This document shows, piece after piece, positions 25,815 through 34,829 of a stretch of 41,914 bases of DNA; position 1 is the stretch's first letter; the number at the start of each line of letters is the position of its first letter. Origin of the DNA: Bacteroidales bacterium (GTDB lineage: Bacteria; Bacteroidota; Bacteroidia; Bacteroidales; P3); the NCBI GenBank assembly GCA_024400415.1, contig JAKSMS010000015.1, positions 1-41,914 on the forward strand, written 5' to 3'. The notes beneath the pieces are model-generated. The model was not told the origin of the DNA and did not search any database. It worked only from the letters and a program-made list of their open reading frames with translations. The translations under genes were made by a program, and so were the position numbers.

Positions 25815-26534
25815 TTATTCTCCAAACAAACGCTGCTGAAGCTGCTGCATAACATTGCGTCCGTCATGAATAACCTGCATGCTCCAATATAGTTTCAACG
25901 TAAGTTGCTCCTCGGGTGTCATCTGCCAAGCTATTGTTGGATCTTTACGCATCTTCTCGGTAAGATAGAACAACGAGAGAGCAGCGCAAACCGAGATATT
26001 AAAACTCTCGGTAAAGCCATACATAGGAATCTTTACATAGGCATCGGCATGATCGATAGCCTCCTGCGTCAGGCCTGTAAGCTCTGTGCCAAAGACTAAA
26101 GCCGTTGGCTGCGATATATCCAGATCTGGAAGCATTGTGTCATTCTCATGCGGCAACGTAGCCACAATACGATAGCCTTTTGCGCGAAGTGCATCGTAGG
26201 TCTCTATAATAGACGGCCTTTTATAGTAGTCCACCCATTTATTAGACCCCATCGACACATCTGAATTAGGATTGAAGGCATTGCGTGTCTCTACCACATG
26301 GACATCCTGAACGCCAAAGCAATCACAACTACGCAGCACGGCACTGGCATTATGGGATTGAAAGATATCTTCTAAAACCACGCTGATATGGCGGGTACGG
26401 TTTTGTACCAAGCGGTCAAAAAGGCTGCGCTTATTATCACTATAGAGTTCCGCAGCTGCCTCATAAAGGCGCTGTTTCTGCTCATAGCTGTAATGGGCAA
26501 AGAGGTCTTTATTATGTTGGTTGATTTCTGGCAC
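25815..26534 (-). CDS. trmH: TrmH-type tRNA/rRNA 2'-O-methyltransferase (SpoU family)
   Basis: 239 residues with the three SpoU/SPOUT motifs: motif 1 'NASAVLRSCDCFGVQDVHVV', motif 2 'ALVFGTELTGLT' and motif 3 'IPMYGFTESFNISVCAALSLF', which form the trefoil-knot SAM site. Flanking helices 'KRQRLYEAAAELY'-like at the N-terminus and 'WSMQVIHDGRNVMQQL'-like at the C-terminus match TrmH, which makes Gm18 in tRNA. The exact guanosine target cannot be proven from sequence. The start is GTG (26534); no better ATG is near. It lies 51 bp downstream of the glycosyltransferase gene, possibly on the same transcript. Confidence 0.88.
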   Translation of the reverse strand: MPEINQHNKDLFAHYSYEQKQRLYEAAAELYSDNKRSLFDRLVQNRTRHISVVLEDIFQSHNASAVLRSCDCFGVQDVHVVETRNAFNPNSDVSMGSNKWVDYYKRPSIIETYDALRAKGYRIVATLPHENDTMLPDLDISQPTALVFGTELTGLTQEAIDHADAYVKIPMYGFTESFNISVCAALSLFYLTEKMRKDPTIAWQMTPEEQLTLKLYWSMQVIHDGRNVMQQLQQRLFGE

Positions 26535-26585
26535 GAGATTGTGGAATTTTGATTATTGATAATCTATTTCTAATTCATTATGATA

Positions 26586-27374
26586 CTACCACACTTTGGT
26601 AAAGTCTTCCTGGGCGAGCACTTGGGGGTCTCGCTGGTATTCTAAGAGCTTGGCATACTTGAGGTAGCTGTTGGTAGCAATGGACTTTGATAAGGTCAGT
26701 CCGTCTATGCCGCCCCAAATACCACCTCTTAGCAAGTAGTTCACTAGGAATGCCGAAGTCCCATGCCATATAGGCGAAAGGGCATTTGCTCGCTTGCCTC
26801 GTTGATAGAGGATCTTGGCGCCTCGTGAACTGTAGTTTCGCCCTGGTTTGGCATAGAGCTCTCCAATATTATTATAGCGATAATGGATAAGGTCTGCCTT
26901 CCAGCGCTGAGTATTGGCCGTAGAGATTGTGGCATGCTGCTTCACTTCGGGAAAACGCAGCTTGTCGTGGCGGTAGAGTCGCACAAGATAATCGGGATAC
27001 CAGCCGCAAGACTTCACCCAACGACTACCAATATAGTTTCGGCGACGAAGTGCAAAGCCGTCGTAAGGAGTGGATTCAAAATCCGTATCCTCTATCTTCT
27101 TCACCAGCTCTGGAGTAAGGCGCTCATCGGCATCAATGCTGATAACCCAAAGGTTCTTGACATACTGGAGGGCTACATTCTTCTGAATGCCGTCGCCAAG
27201 ATAACTTTGCACATACACCTTGGCACCGGCAGCTTCTGACACTTCTCGGGTACGGTCGACACTGTTGGAATCCACAACAATAACCTCGTCGCACACTTGC
27301 TGCAAGGAACGTATGGCATCAACTATATGATGTTCTTCGTTAAGGGTTGTTATGATACCGGATATTGGCTTCAT
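26586..27374 (-). CDS. Family 2 glycosyltransferase (WaaE/KdtX-like)
   Basis: 262 residues. GT-A fold start 'ISGIITTLNEEHHIVDAIRSL', then 'CDEVIVVDSNSVDRTREV', then the metal-binding DxD as SIDADERLTPEL (about residues 77-84). A basic segment 'GSRWVKSCGWYPDYLVRLYR' follows, which is characteristic of the lipopolysaccharide core beta-1,4-glucosyltransferase-like branch. A short C-terminal hydrophobic patch (SAFLVNYLLRGG) may attach it to the membrane. It probably adds a sugar to LPS core or another envelope glycan, but the donor and acceptor are unknown. It is separated from secA upstream by a strong terminator. Confidence 0.85.
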   Translation of the reverse strand: MKPISGIITTLNEEHHIVDAIRSLQQVCDEVIVVDSNSVDRTREVSEAAGAKVYVQSYLGDGIQKNVALQYVKNLWVISIDADERLTPELVKKIEDTDFESTPYDGFALRRRNYIGSRWVKSCGWYPDYLVRLYRHDKLRFPEVKQHATISTANTQRWKADLIHYRYNNIGELYAKPGRNYSSRGAKILYQRGKRANALSPIWHGTSAFLVNYLLRGGIWGGIDGLTLSKSIATNSYLKYAKLLEYQRDPQVLAQEDFTKVW

Positions 27375-27399
27375 GCTTTTCGTGGATAGTTTTTTAGGA

Positions 27400-27436
27400 A
27401 AAAGAGTCCCGAAGTCGGCAATATCGGGACTCTTTT
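27400..27436 (-). terminator. Terminator of secA
   Basis: Perfect 13-bp inverted repeat AAAAGAGTCCCGA / TCGGGACTCTTTT with an 11-nt loop, beginning 28 bp after the secA stop. T run follows on the minus strand. Confidence 0.88.
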
Positions 27437-27464
27437 GATTTCAAGCCATGGTCATTCGCCGAGG

Positions 27465-30400
27465 CTATTCTGCCACGTTCTTGCCATGGCAGTTCTTATA
27501 CTTCAAGCCGCTGCCGCATGGACATGGGTCATTACGGCCGATGCGCTTCTCCACATGCACTGGCTGTGGTTTTTCGCGAGGTGCTGTACGCTGGCCAGCG
27601 GCCTGTTCCATACCTGAGCGAGAGGTCTGAAGCTTGCGGTCGTCGCTCTGAGGCTGACGTGCCTCACGTACCTCATTTTCCTGACGGATTGGGAGACTGG
27701 CACGGCTGAGGAACGAACTGATTTCGCGATTGATATTGAGCAGCATCTGCTCAAAGAGCTTGAAGGATTCAAACTTATAGATCAAGAGAGGATCCTTCTG
27801 CTCATACGAAGCATTCTGTACCGAGGTCTTGAGGTCATCAAGTTCACGCAGATGGTCTTTCCACTGATTGTCGATGATGGCCAAGGTGATATTCTTCTGA
27901 ATCGAGAGCGAAACCTCTCGACCATTGTTTTCGTAGCTCTTCTTTACCGGAGTTACCACCTGCATGGTCTTCTTTCCGTCGGTGATTGGGAAGGCCACGT
28001 TCTCGTACTGGGTATTCTCGTACACATGCTTGATAAATGGCATTGCCAGTTCGGCAATATGCTGCATACGCTCGGTATAGGCGCCATAGGTAAGCTGATA
28101 GAGTTTTTCCAGCACTTCGTCACGACGTCCGCCAAAGAGTTCCTTCTCAGCGAATGGCACCTCAAGGGCAAATACGCGGGCCATCTCAAGTTTGAAGCCT
28201 TCGTAGTCGTGATTATCAGCAGCCTCATCGTAAAGCATCTCGCAAGTGTCATAGAACATATTGCTGATATCGATGCTGAGTCGGTCGCCATAAAGGGCGT
28301 TGCGACGCTTGTTGTACACCACAGTACGCTGATTATTCATCACGTCGTCATACTCGAGCAGACGCTTACGCATACCGAAGTTGTTCTCTTCCACCTTCTT
28401 TTGTGCGCGCTCAATCTGCTTGGTAATCATCTTGTGCTGGATCACTTCGCCTTCCTGCAGTCCCATGCGGTCCATGATGCTGGCAATACGCTCCGAGCCA
28501 AAGAGGCGCATCAGATCGTCCTCAAGCGACACAAAGAAGAGCGAACTGCCTGGGTCGCCCTGGCGGCCAGCACGTCCACGGAGCTGGCGGTCTACACGAC
28601 GCGACTCGTGACGCTCGGTGCCGATGATAGCAAGACCGCCGGCATCTTTCACGCTGCCCTTGAGCTTGATATCGGTACCACGACCGGCCATATTGGTGGC
28701 GATGGTCACGGTGCCAGGATTACCTGCTTCGGCCACGATGTCGGCCTCTTTCTTATGCAGTTTGGCGTTGAGCACATTGTGCGGAATCTTCTTCATCTTG
28801 AGCATCTTGCTCAGGAGTTCCGAGGTCTCCACGCTAGTGGTGCCGACCAGTACAGGTCGGCCCTCTCCGATGAGTTTCTCCACCTCATCGATTACTGCCT
28901 TGAATTTCTCACGTTTGGTCTTATAGATCATGTCGTCCATGTCCTTACGGGCAATTGGACGATTGGTTGGAATCACCACTACGTCGAGCTTATAGATGTT
29001 CCAGAACTCGCCAGCCTCGGTTTCAGCGGTACCGGTCATACCGGAAAGCTTCTTGTACATGCGGAAGTAGTTCTGGAGCGTAATAGTTGCATAGGTCTGG
29101 GTGGCAGCCTCTACCTTAGCATTCTCCTTAGCCTCTACTGCCTGGTGGAGACCGTCGCTCCAACGGCGGCCTTCCATGATACGGCCAGTCTGCTCGTCCA
29201 CAATCTTCACCTGATTGTCCTCAGTCACGATGTAGTCAACGTCGCGTTCGAACAGAGCATAAGCCTTAAGCAGCTGGTCCACGGTGTGTACGCGGTCGCT
29301 CTGAACGGCAAAGTCGGCATATATCTTCTCCTTCTGGGCTGCCTTTTCCTCTTGTGGAAGGTCTGAGTGTTCCAGTTCGGCAATCTTGCTTCCAATATCT
29401 GGCAGCTGGTAGAAGTTCTTGTCCTCGCCAAGGCTGGAGAGATAATCCATACCCTTGTCGGTAAGTTCTACCTGGCGGTTCTTCTCATCAATCACGAAAT
29501 AGAGCTCGTCATCGATGATGTGCATATTCTTGTTCTGCTCCTGCATGTAGTAGTTCTCGGTCTTCTGCAAGATAGACTTAACGCCAGTCTCCGAAAGGAA
29601 TTTGATGAGTGGCTTGCTCTTAGGAAGGCCTCTATAGGCACGAAGGATGAGCTTGGCAGTCTCCTCATCGGGATTGGGGTCCGGATTCTTTGCCAGGCCG
29701 GCCTTGGCCTCGCTGAGTATCTGCATGCAGAGGGTGCGCTGCACGTTGTAGAGCTTCTCGATAACAGGCTTGAAGCGGTTGAACTCCTGCTCGTCATCGC
29801 CCTTTCCTGTAGGGCCGCTGATGATGAGAGGGGTACGGGCGTCGTCGATCAGCACAGAGTCCACCTCATCGACGATAGCGAAGTTGTGGCCGCGCTGCAC
29901 CAGTTCGTCTGGATTGCGGCTCATATTGTCGCGCAGATAGTCGAAACCGAACTCATTATTGGTACCGTATGTGATATCGCAGTTGTAGGCAGCCTTGCGC
30001 TCGTCGCTATGAGGCTCGTACTTGTCGATGCAGTCTACCGTGAGGCCGTGGAACTCATAGAGCATGCCATTCCACTCGGAGTCACGCTTGGCCAGATAGT
30101 CGTTCACGGTCACCACGTGCACGCCTTTGCCAGGAAGTGCGTTGAGGTACACCGGCAGGGTAGACACCAGTGTTTTACCTTCACCGGTAGCCATCTCGGC
30201 AATCTTTCCTGCGTGGAGCACCGAGCCGCCGATAATCTGCACGTCGTAGTGCACCATATCCCACTTGATCAGGTTGCCGCCGGCCATCCACTCATTCTTG
30301 TAGTAGGCCTTGTCGCCACGAATCTGCACGCTGTCGAACTTAGCGCTCAGGTCGCGGTCGTGCTGAGTGGCCGTAACCTCCACCTCCTCGTTCTCGGCAA

Positions 30401-30764
30401 AGCGGCGTGCGGTGTCCTTCACCACGGCAAAGGCCTCTGGCATAATCTCGTCCAGCACCTTCTGGGTCTTCTTGTACGACTCGTCTTCGAGGGTTTCAAT
30501 GCGCTTGTAGATCTGCTCTTTCTCGTCTACCGGCATGTCATACTCCTCTTCAATGCGCTTGCGCAGCTCGGCCAACTCGGTCTCTTCCTGCTCAACGGCA
30601 TTGGCGATAAGGGTCTTAAACTCTATGGTCTTGGCACGAAGCTCATCGTTGCTGAGCTTCATGATTTCGGGATACACTTTCTGAACGGCTTGAAGCATCG
30701 GGCGCACCTCTTTCAGGTCGCGGTCGGCCTTGCTGCCGAACAATTTGGTCAGAAAACTTGACAT
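27465..30764 (-). CDS. secA: Protein translocase subunit SecA
   Basis: 1099 residues, the ATP-driven motor that pushes preproteins through SecYEG. Visible parts in order: an N-terminal helix ([20 protein letters not shown]); Walker [13 protein letters not shown]-type box '[21 protein letters not shown]'; a peptide-binding domain with the extra segments common in Bacteroidota SecA (hence about 1100 rather than about 900 residues); the second ATPase half with '[12 protein letters not shown]' and '[19 protein letters not shown]'; the scaffold/wing region; and the C-terminal zinc-binding tail [18 protein letters not shown]. The signal-peptide proteins in this window depend on this machine. It has a clean promoter and terminator and is monocistronic. 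Confidence 0.98.
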   Translation of the reverse strand: MSSFLTKLFGSKADRDLKEVRPMLQAVQKVYPEIMKLSNDELRAKTIEFKTLIANAVEQEETELAELRKRIEEEYDMPVDEKEQIYKRIETLEDESYKKTQKVLDEIMPEAFAVVKDTARRFAENEEVEVTATQHDRDLSAKFDSVQIRGDKAYYKNEWMAGGNLIKWDMVHYDVQIIGGSVLHAGKIAEMATGEGKTLVSTLPVYLNALPGKGVHVVTVNDYLAKRDSEWNGMLYEFHGLTVDCIDKYEPHSDERKAAYNCDITYGTNNEFGFDYLRDNMSRNPDELVQRGHNFAIVDEVDSVLIDDARTPLIISGPTGKGDDEQEFNRFKPVIEKLYNVQRTLCMQILSEAKAGLAKNPDPNPDEETAKLILRAYRGLPKSKPLIKFLSETGVKSILQKTENYYMQEQNKNMHIIDDELYFVIDEKNRQVELTDKGMDYLSSLGEDKNFYQLPDIGSKIAELEHSDLPQEEKAAQKEKIYADFAVQSDRVHTVDQLLKAYALFERDVDYIVTEDNQVKIVDEQTGRIMEGRRWSDGLHQAVEAKENAKVEAATQTYATITLQNYFRMYKKLSGMTGTAETEAGEFWNIYKLDVVVIPTNRPIARKDMDDMIYKTKREKFKAVIDEVEKLIGEGRPVLVGTTSVETSELLSKMLKMKKIPHNVLNAKLHKKEADIVAEAGNPGTVTIATNMAGRGTDIKLKGSVKDAGGLAIIGTERHESRRVDRQLRGRAGRQGDPGSSLFFVSLEDDLMRLFGSERIASIMDRMGLQEGEVIQHKMITKQIERAQKKVEENNFGMRKRLLEYDDVMNNQRTVVYNKRRNALYGDRLSIDISNMFYDTCEMLYDEAADNHDYEGFKLEMARVFALEVPFAEKELFGGRRDEVLEKLYQLTYGAYTERMQHIAELAMPFIKHVYENTQYENVAFPITDGKKTMQVVTPVKKSYENNGREVSLSIQKNITLAIIDNQWKDHLRELDDLKTSVQNASYEQKDPLLIYKFESFKLFEQMLLNINREISSFLSRASLPIRQENEVREARQPQSDDRKLQTSRSGMEQAAGQRTAPREKPQPVHVEKRIGRNDPCPCGSGLKYKNCHGKNVAE

Positions 30765-30828
30765 ATATTATTTAGAAATTATTAGTTTACAACTCATTGC
30801 GCAACTTCATCGCGCGCATAATAACGTG

Positions 30829-30858
30829 CAAATATAATAATAAAAAATCGATCTGCAA
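30829..30858 (-). promoter_or_regulatory. secA promoter
   Basis: On the minus strand TTTTG, a 19-bp spacer and TATATTTG (30829-30836), a near-ideal Bacteroidota promoter 64 bp before the secA ATG. Confidence 0.8.
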
Positions 30859-30904
30859 AATTATTTTTTCAGAACAGCCCTATCTATGCCGTAAATCGCC
30901 ACTT

Positions 30905-33076
30905 TTACAGGCGGTTGACAGCGCTAGAAATAAAGCGGACTCTGCTGCTTGGCAGCACCGGATCCTTGGTCGATCGGTCGTGCCAAACCCAGTCGTTCTC
31001 AAAGGCCGTTTGGTCGAATGGCAGCGGCTCGCCAAGAGCCTGCGCCACCCTATTTCGCCATGCCCCCACCACTCTCGGACGGTAATAATCCCTCACCAAG
31101 CCCGACCACACCTTTGCGGCATAGTCCTGCACAGGCTCATTCCACTTGTGGTCGCCATACCAGATAGTCACTATCCTCCTGGCATTGCGCATATTGCGCT
31201 CTTTTGTAGCCGGATCTGACGCCACGTCTGCAGCACTCCTCACCCATCGCTCCAAATTCTGAGGATGGACAGACACCACGCTATCGAGCACTAGCAAGGT
31301 GTGGTCAATCTTGTCTATCAGGCGGTTAATGCTGTCCAGCACAGCCGTATCCGACACACGCCCCAGCATCGAGTCGATCCGCCGCCCATATTCATCCGCC
31401 TTGCCGCCCAGATACATAGCCGCAGCCTCGGCCAGGTCATATGCCATTGCCGGCGTTTCTGGCAGATTTCCAGCATGCTGCATCAGTTCCTCCACCCCTT
31501 TATAGAAGGCATCGTCCATCACAGCCGTCCCTGTCGAAGTAAGCACAGCGCCATTCTGCCACCCGAAGCGCGGATGGTCGATATACTTGCCATAGACGGT
31601 ATTGAGCAGCACCGACAGATAACGTTCTATCTCCTTAGGGCAGCACCCATATCTGCAACGGGCATAATGGCGCATCCAAGCCTCCACGTCGGAGGCAGTG
31701 TGGCCCCAGCCCGCGTCGCAAATCAGTTCATACAGCATCTCGTTGTTCTCTATGCCTTCAGCCGTAATGCCGTAGGCCGACGCATGCTTGGCGGCCTCTT
31801 CGGGGAACTCAAGGGCATATTTTCGCAAGTCGCCCGTATAGAAGTTCTTGCCTCCCATATTCGGCAGCAGCGTATACGCCCATCGCTTGCCGCTAAAGCC
31901 CTTATAATTCTCATAGCAAGGCTCTCCCTCCTTGTTCCAATAGCGCGCCGGATCATACTCTGGCGACATATAGAGCACCAGCATCTTGCCGTTGGGTATA
32001 TGCTTGGTCAGAGCCTCAAATCGGTCACTTCCCCATTGGCCGTACTGCCACACAAAAGTCCACCCCTGGGTCACCCATACGGCATCAGGGTTGGCACGCG
32101 TGATGCTGCTGAACACCGAGTCGCCATAACGGGTCAGCGTTTCCAGATCCGACGGCACTTCCATCTCATTGAACGAATCGGAGATATAGTACCTGCCTTT
32201 GCCGTAATGCTGTTCCCACTTCTCAACAAATCTGCGTCCAATATCCACAAACTCAGCCGACAATGGATCCAATCTATAGTTGCGGCACTCTTTGGGCATC
32301 CAGTCCCATCCGGTAGTATCCACATGAGCCACTCGGCTGGCAAAAGCACGAGGCACAAAGCCGCCAAATGCCGGACACACAGGCTCCATGCCCAGCGAGC
32401 GCATCTTGTCGAGCACATGCTTGCATAGCCGCGCCTGCTGCCGGTTCCATTCCTCGCCCAGAGGCCCGTCGAAACTGTTGCCCGACAGGTTGCCCATCCT
32501 GAACCACGGCAGGTGCGCCGGCCCCACCTCCCACTCGTCCACATCCTCCTTGGAGAGCCCTAGGTCATAAAACACCTCTCTATACACCTGCTCCGCACCA
32601 ATCAGCACCAGCGGCATATCTATGCCATGAAGCGCCATCCACTCAATCTCCCTATCCCACCTATCCTCATCCCAGAACGGACAAGAATAGCCAAAAGTCA
32701 CCACATTCATATAGGTAAAGTGCTCAAACGGAGAGGCACACACAGCCTCAGTATCAGCAATCCGTTCCGGCACCTCGAAATGCGAATCGCTCCAAGTGCA
32801 GATGCCCGCCTCCAAGCTGCGCATATAGTCGTAGAAAGCCCTGCAGGCCGCCACTCCGCTAGAGGCCTTGATGGCAAGGCGCCCATTGCGCACGCGGTAG
32901 CTGTAGGCCAGTCCGCCGCCTTCAACAGTCACGCGCACATCAAGCTTTTGGCCACTATTCGCCAGCTGCCGCTCAATCACATCCATCGCAGCGCGTTCTT
33001 GCTTGCGGTCTCGCGCCTGCACTATCACGCAGGGCAGCATCATCAGTATCAGAAGCAGTCTTTTCATATCAGGCAT
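30905..33076 (-). CDS. Alpha-N-acetylglucosaminidase, glycoside hydrolase family 89
   Basis: 723 residues, homologous to human NAGLU. A signal peptide (MKRLLLILMMLPCVIVQA; the ATG at 33067 is as likely as that at 33076) is followed by an N-terminal alpha/beta domain. The (beta/alpha)8 domain contains 'YMNVVTFGYSCPFWDEDRWDREIEWMALHGIDMPL' (given here across positions 121-156). The two expected catalytic glutamates are in SFNEMEVP (E304) and GITAEGIENNEM (E440). An all-helical C-terminal domain closes the chain. The enzyme removes terminal alpha-linked GlcNAc, as found on gastric and some intestinal mucin glycans or heparan sulfate, and acts in the periplasm or at the surface. It is alone, without SusC/SusD or other glycosidases nearby. 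Confidence 0.93.
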   Translation of the reverse strand: MPDMKRLLLILMMLPCVIVQARDRKQERAAMDVIERQLANSGQKLDVRVTVEGGGLAYSYRVRNGRLAIKASSGVAACRAFYDYMRSLEAGICTWSDSHFEVPERIADTEAVCASPFEHFTYMNVVTFGYSCPFWDEDRWDREIEWMALHGIDMPLVLIGAEQVYREVFYDLGLSKEDVDEWEVGPAHLPWFRMGNLSGNSFDGPLGEEWNRQQARLCKHVLDKMRSLGMEPVCPAFGGFVPRAFASRVAHVDTTGWDWMPKECRNYRLDPLSAEFVDIGRRFVEKWEQHYGKGRYYISDSFNEMEVPSDLETLTRYGDSVFSSITRANPDAVWVTQGWTFVWQYGQWGSDRFEALTKHIPNGKMLVLYMSPEYDPARYWNKEGEPCYENYKGFSGKRWAYTLLPNMGGKNFYTGDLRKYALEFPEEAAKHASAYGITAEGIENNEMLYELICDAGWGHTASDVEAWMRHYARCRYGCCPKEIERYLSVLLNTVYGKYIDHPRFGWQNGAVLTSTGTAVMDDAFYKGVEELMQHAGNLPETPAMAYDLAEAAAMYLGGKADEYGRRIDSMLGRVSDTAVLDSINRLIDKIDHTLLVLDSVVSVHPQNLERWVRSAADVASDPATKERNMRNARRIVTIWYGDHKWNEPVQDYAAKVWSGLVRDYYRPRVVGAWRNRVAQALGEPLPFDQTAFENDWVWHDRSTKDPVLPSSRVRFISSAVNRL

Positions 33077-33281
33077 TTATCACAGAGCAACAAAAATTGG
33101 AGCAACGCATCGAACAATCGATTCTTGAACAATAACACCAAAACGCCCATATTATTGCATTAGCCGCACAAAAAGCCCTAGCACTCCCGTCCCCTAGCGC
33201 CCACTGCCCTTGCGCCCAACACCATCCCTGCCCTCCCACAGAAACATTCTAGGTGAACCCCACGTCAATATTATCTGGCTT

Positions 33282-33378
33282 ATATGTGCTATATGTGTGC
33301 TATATATGTGCTATATTTGTCCTATTCTATAGAGATAGCAGATATATAGCACATATATAGCACACATATAGCACATAT
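33282..33378. repeat. 97-bp palindromic element, copy B
   Basis: Arms at 33282-33316 and 33344-33378 are perfect inverted repeats of each other and identical base for base to those at 17514-17548 and 17576-17610. The 27-bp centre (33317-33343) is the same length as in copy A and differs at five positions. Orientation of the centre (TGTCCTAT..TATAG) is the same on the plus strand in both copies. Confidence 0.95.
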
Positions 33379-33484
33379 GAACCACTTTAGACTCAGCTAT
33401 AGTACATTATGAAGTGATAAAAGTAAGGAAAAGTATGCCTAGCAGTCTTTCTCTCGGCCTTGCGAGATGGCGGATATCGGACAT

Positions 33485-33518
33485 AAAAAAGCATCCCGCC
33501 CATTAAGGCAGGATGCTT
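33485..33518 (-). terminator. Terminator of the symporter/rnz/fRMsr operon
   Basis: Stem AAGCATCC-C-GCC / GGC-A-GGATGCTT, one mismatch, loop of six, followed on the minus strand by a run of T. It begins 20 bp after the stop of the fRMsr gene. Confidence 0.85.
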
Positions 33519-33538
33519 CATATACGATTAATTATCTG

Positions 33539-33985
33539 CTATTCAGCAATGAGGCGCACCAGCTGCTCGAGGTATTGCTGGTCCACGGCGTCGAAGGTGG
33601 CAAGATGCTCGCTGTCGATATCCAATACCGCAACAACTTCTTCGCCCTCATGGATAGGAACCACTATCTCGCTCTTCGACATGGCGCTGCAGGCTATATG
33701 GCCGGGGAACTCCTCCACATCGGGCACCACGAGCGTGCGGTCTTCAGCCCAGGCGGTTCCACAAACGCCCCGCCCCTTGGCTATATGCATGCAGGCGAGA
33801 GGGCCTTGGAAAGGTCCCAGGATAAGTTCGCCGTCTTTTACGCGATAGAACCCCGTCCACCAAAAGTGGAAGGCTTCGTGAATAACGGCGGCCATATTGG
33901 CCATCTTGGCTATAGGGTCGTTCTCGCCCTCAAGGAGCGACTGCAGCTGCTTGGCTGCCAACTGGTAGGTTTCTTCTTTGGTCAC
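33539..33985 (-). CDS. msrC: Free methionine-(R)-sulfoxide reductase (GAF domain)
   Basis: 148 residues, a single GAF domain. The three cysteines expected for fRMsr are present: C65 (GPLACMHI), C75 (GRGVCGTAW) and C99 (HIACSAMSKSEIVVP), in the same order and spacing as E. coli MsrC. The reaction reduces free L-methionine-(R)-sulfoxide to methionine with thioredoxin as donor. The start is GTG. It is the last gene of a four-gene minus-strand operon and follows rnz by 25 bp. Oxidative damage repair fits a Bacteroidota anaerobe exposed to air. Confidence 0.9.
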   Translation of the reverse strand: MTKEETYQLAAKQLQSLLEGENDPIAKMANMAAVIHEAFHFWWTGFYRVKDGELILGPFQGPLACMHIAKGRGVCGTAWAEDRTLVVPDVEEFPGHIACSAMSKSEIVVPIHEGEEVVAVLDIDSEHLATFDAVDQQYLEQLVRLIAE

Positions 33986-34010
33986 GGCTAAATATTTATT
34001 TAAGAGGATT

Positions 34011-34829
34011 CTATTGATGGTTTTCGAGTTGGGGTTCGCAGCCTTTGGGATAATGGCGCACCTCGATCATTCTGCCCTCAATGGCGGGAATCGTATTGGG
34101 GAACACCTGGCGGGCCTCGGCCAAGAGGGGTTCGATATCGGAATATCGGGCGCTGAAATGGGTCAGCATCAGCTGGCGGGCCTCAGCTTTGAGCGCCAGA
34201 GTGGCGGCCTGAGGGGCTGTAAGATGGCCTTTTTCTACGGCAACAGGCTCGTAGTCGCTCATGAACGTCGACTCAAGGCATAGGAGGTCGACCCCCTTCA
34301 CGACCGGCAGAAACTGCTCGGTATAGCCCGTATCGCAGCAATAGGCGTAGCTGTTGGGATGGCGCAGGGAAAGTTCCTGGAAATGATAGCCATACGCGGG
34401 AACGCTGTGGCTGAGCGGGAAGGCTGTAACGCGCAGCTTGGCGTCCTCGATGAGCACTTCCGGCTGGTCGGACGCAAGCTCATGATGGCGCATTTCGAAA
34501 TCGATATGGCTGCCGCTCACCTCGAAGAGGAGGTCTAATGCCGGCTTCAATCCTGCCGGAGCATAGATATCCACGGGGTCTTTGCGGCCGCACATGTGCA
34601 TAGTGGACAGCAGGCCTGGGAGGCCGAAGAGATGGTCGCCATGAAGGTGGGAGATGAAGATGTGGTTGAGCGACTGGAGCTTCTGATGGGCGATGCGCAG
34701 CTGAGTCTGCGCTCCTTCGCCACAATCCAGGAGGAATCGGCGGCCGTCAACAGCCACCACTTGGGCGGAGCAGTGGCGCCCTTTGGCGGGAAGAGCTGCG
34801 CCGGAGCCCAGCACATAAACGTTCATCAT
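34011..34829 (-). CDS. rnz: Ribonuclease Z
   Basis: 272 residues, metallo-beta-lactamase fold endonuclease that trims tRNA 3' ends. Motif II is SHLHGDH (H61, H63, D65, H66). Further metal ligands are in PLSHSVPAYGY, YCCDTGYTE, 'KGHLTAPQAA' and LTHFSARY. It is somewhat shorter than the usual 305 residues, with a compact exosite region. The N-terminus begins MMNVYVLGSGAALP; the second ATG (34826) is equally possible. The first ATG overlaps the stop of the DUF4831 gene (ATGA), which implies coupled translation. Confidence 0.93.
   Translation of the reverse strand: MMNVYVLGSGAALPAKGRHCSAQVVAVDGRRFLLDCGEGAQTQLRIAHQKLQSLNHIFISHLHGDHLFGLPGLLSTMHMCGRKDPVDIYAPAGLKPALDLLFEVSGSHIDFEMRHHELASDQPEVLIEDAKLRVTAFPLSHSVPAYGYHFQELSLRHPNSYAYCCDTGYTEQFLPVVKGVDLLCLESTFMSDYEPVAVEKGHLTAPQAATLALKAEARQLMLTHFSARYSDIEPLLAEARQVFPNTIPAIEGRMIEVRHYPKGCEPQLENHQ

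Larger units (their letters stand above)
33077..33538. other. Gene-free spacer with the second palindromic element
   Basis: About 460 bp between two minus-strand genes. It has an AT-rich leader upstream of the GH89 gene, a strongly C-rich tract at 33176-33238 with loose 16-bp periodicity (CCCTAGCACTCCCGTC, CCCTAGCGCCCACTGC, CCTTGCGCCCAACACC), the palindromic element copy B at 33282-33378, and the terminator of the downstream-facing operon at 33485-33518. No TAnnTTTG was found for the GH89 gene. Confidence 0.65.

Noticed and set aside
26551..26564. GATTAT-TG-ATAATC palindrome between the glycosyltransferase gene and trmH
   Set aside because: Short and entirely A/T-rich in an A/T-rich spacer; expected by chance and without a T tail.
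27852..30761. Two long plus-strand open frames (504 and 464 codons)
   Set aside because: Both are antisense to secA and consist of L/H/V-rich sequence with no known domain; they arise from secA codon bias.
31301..32428. 375-codon plus-strand open frame
   Set aside because: Antisense to the GH89 gene, no start context and no recognisable family.
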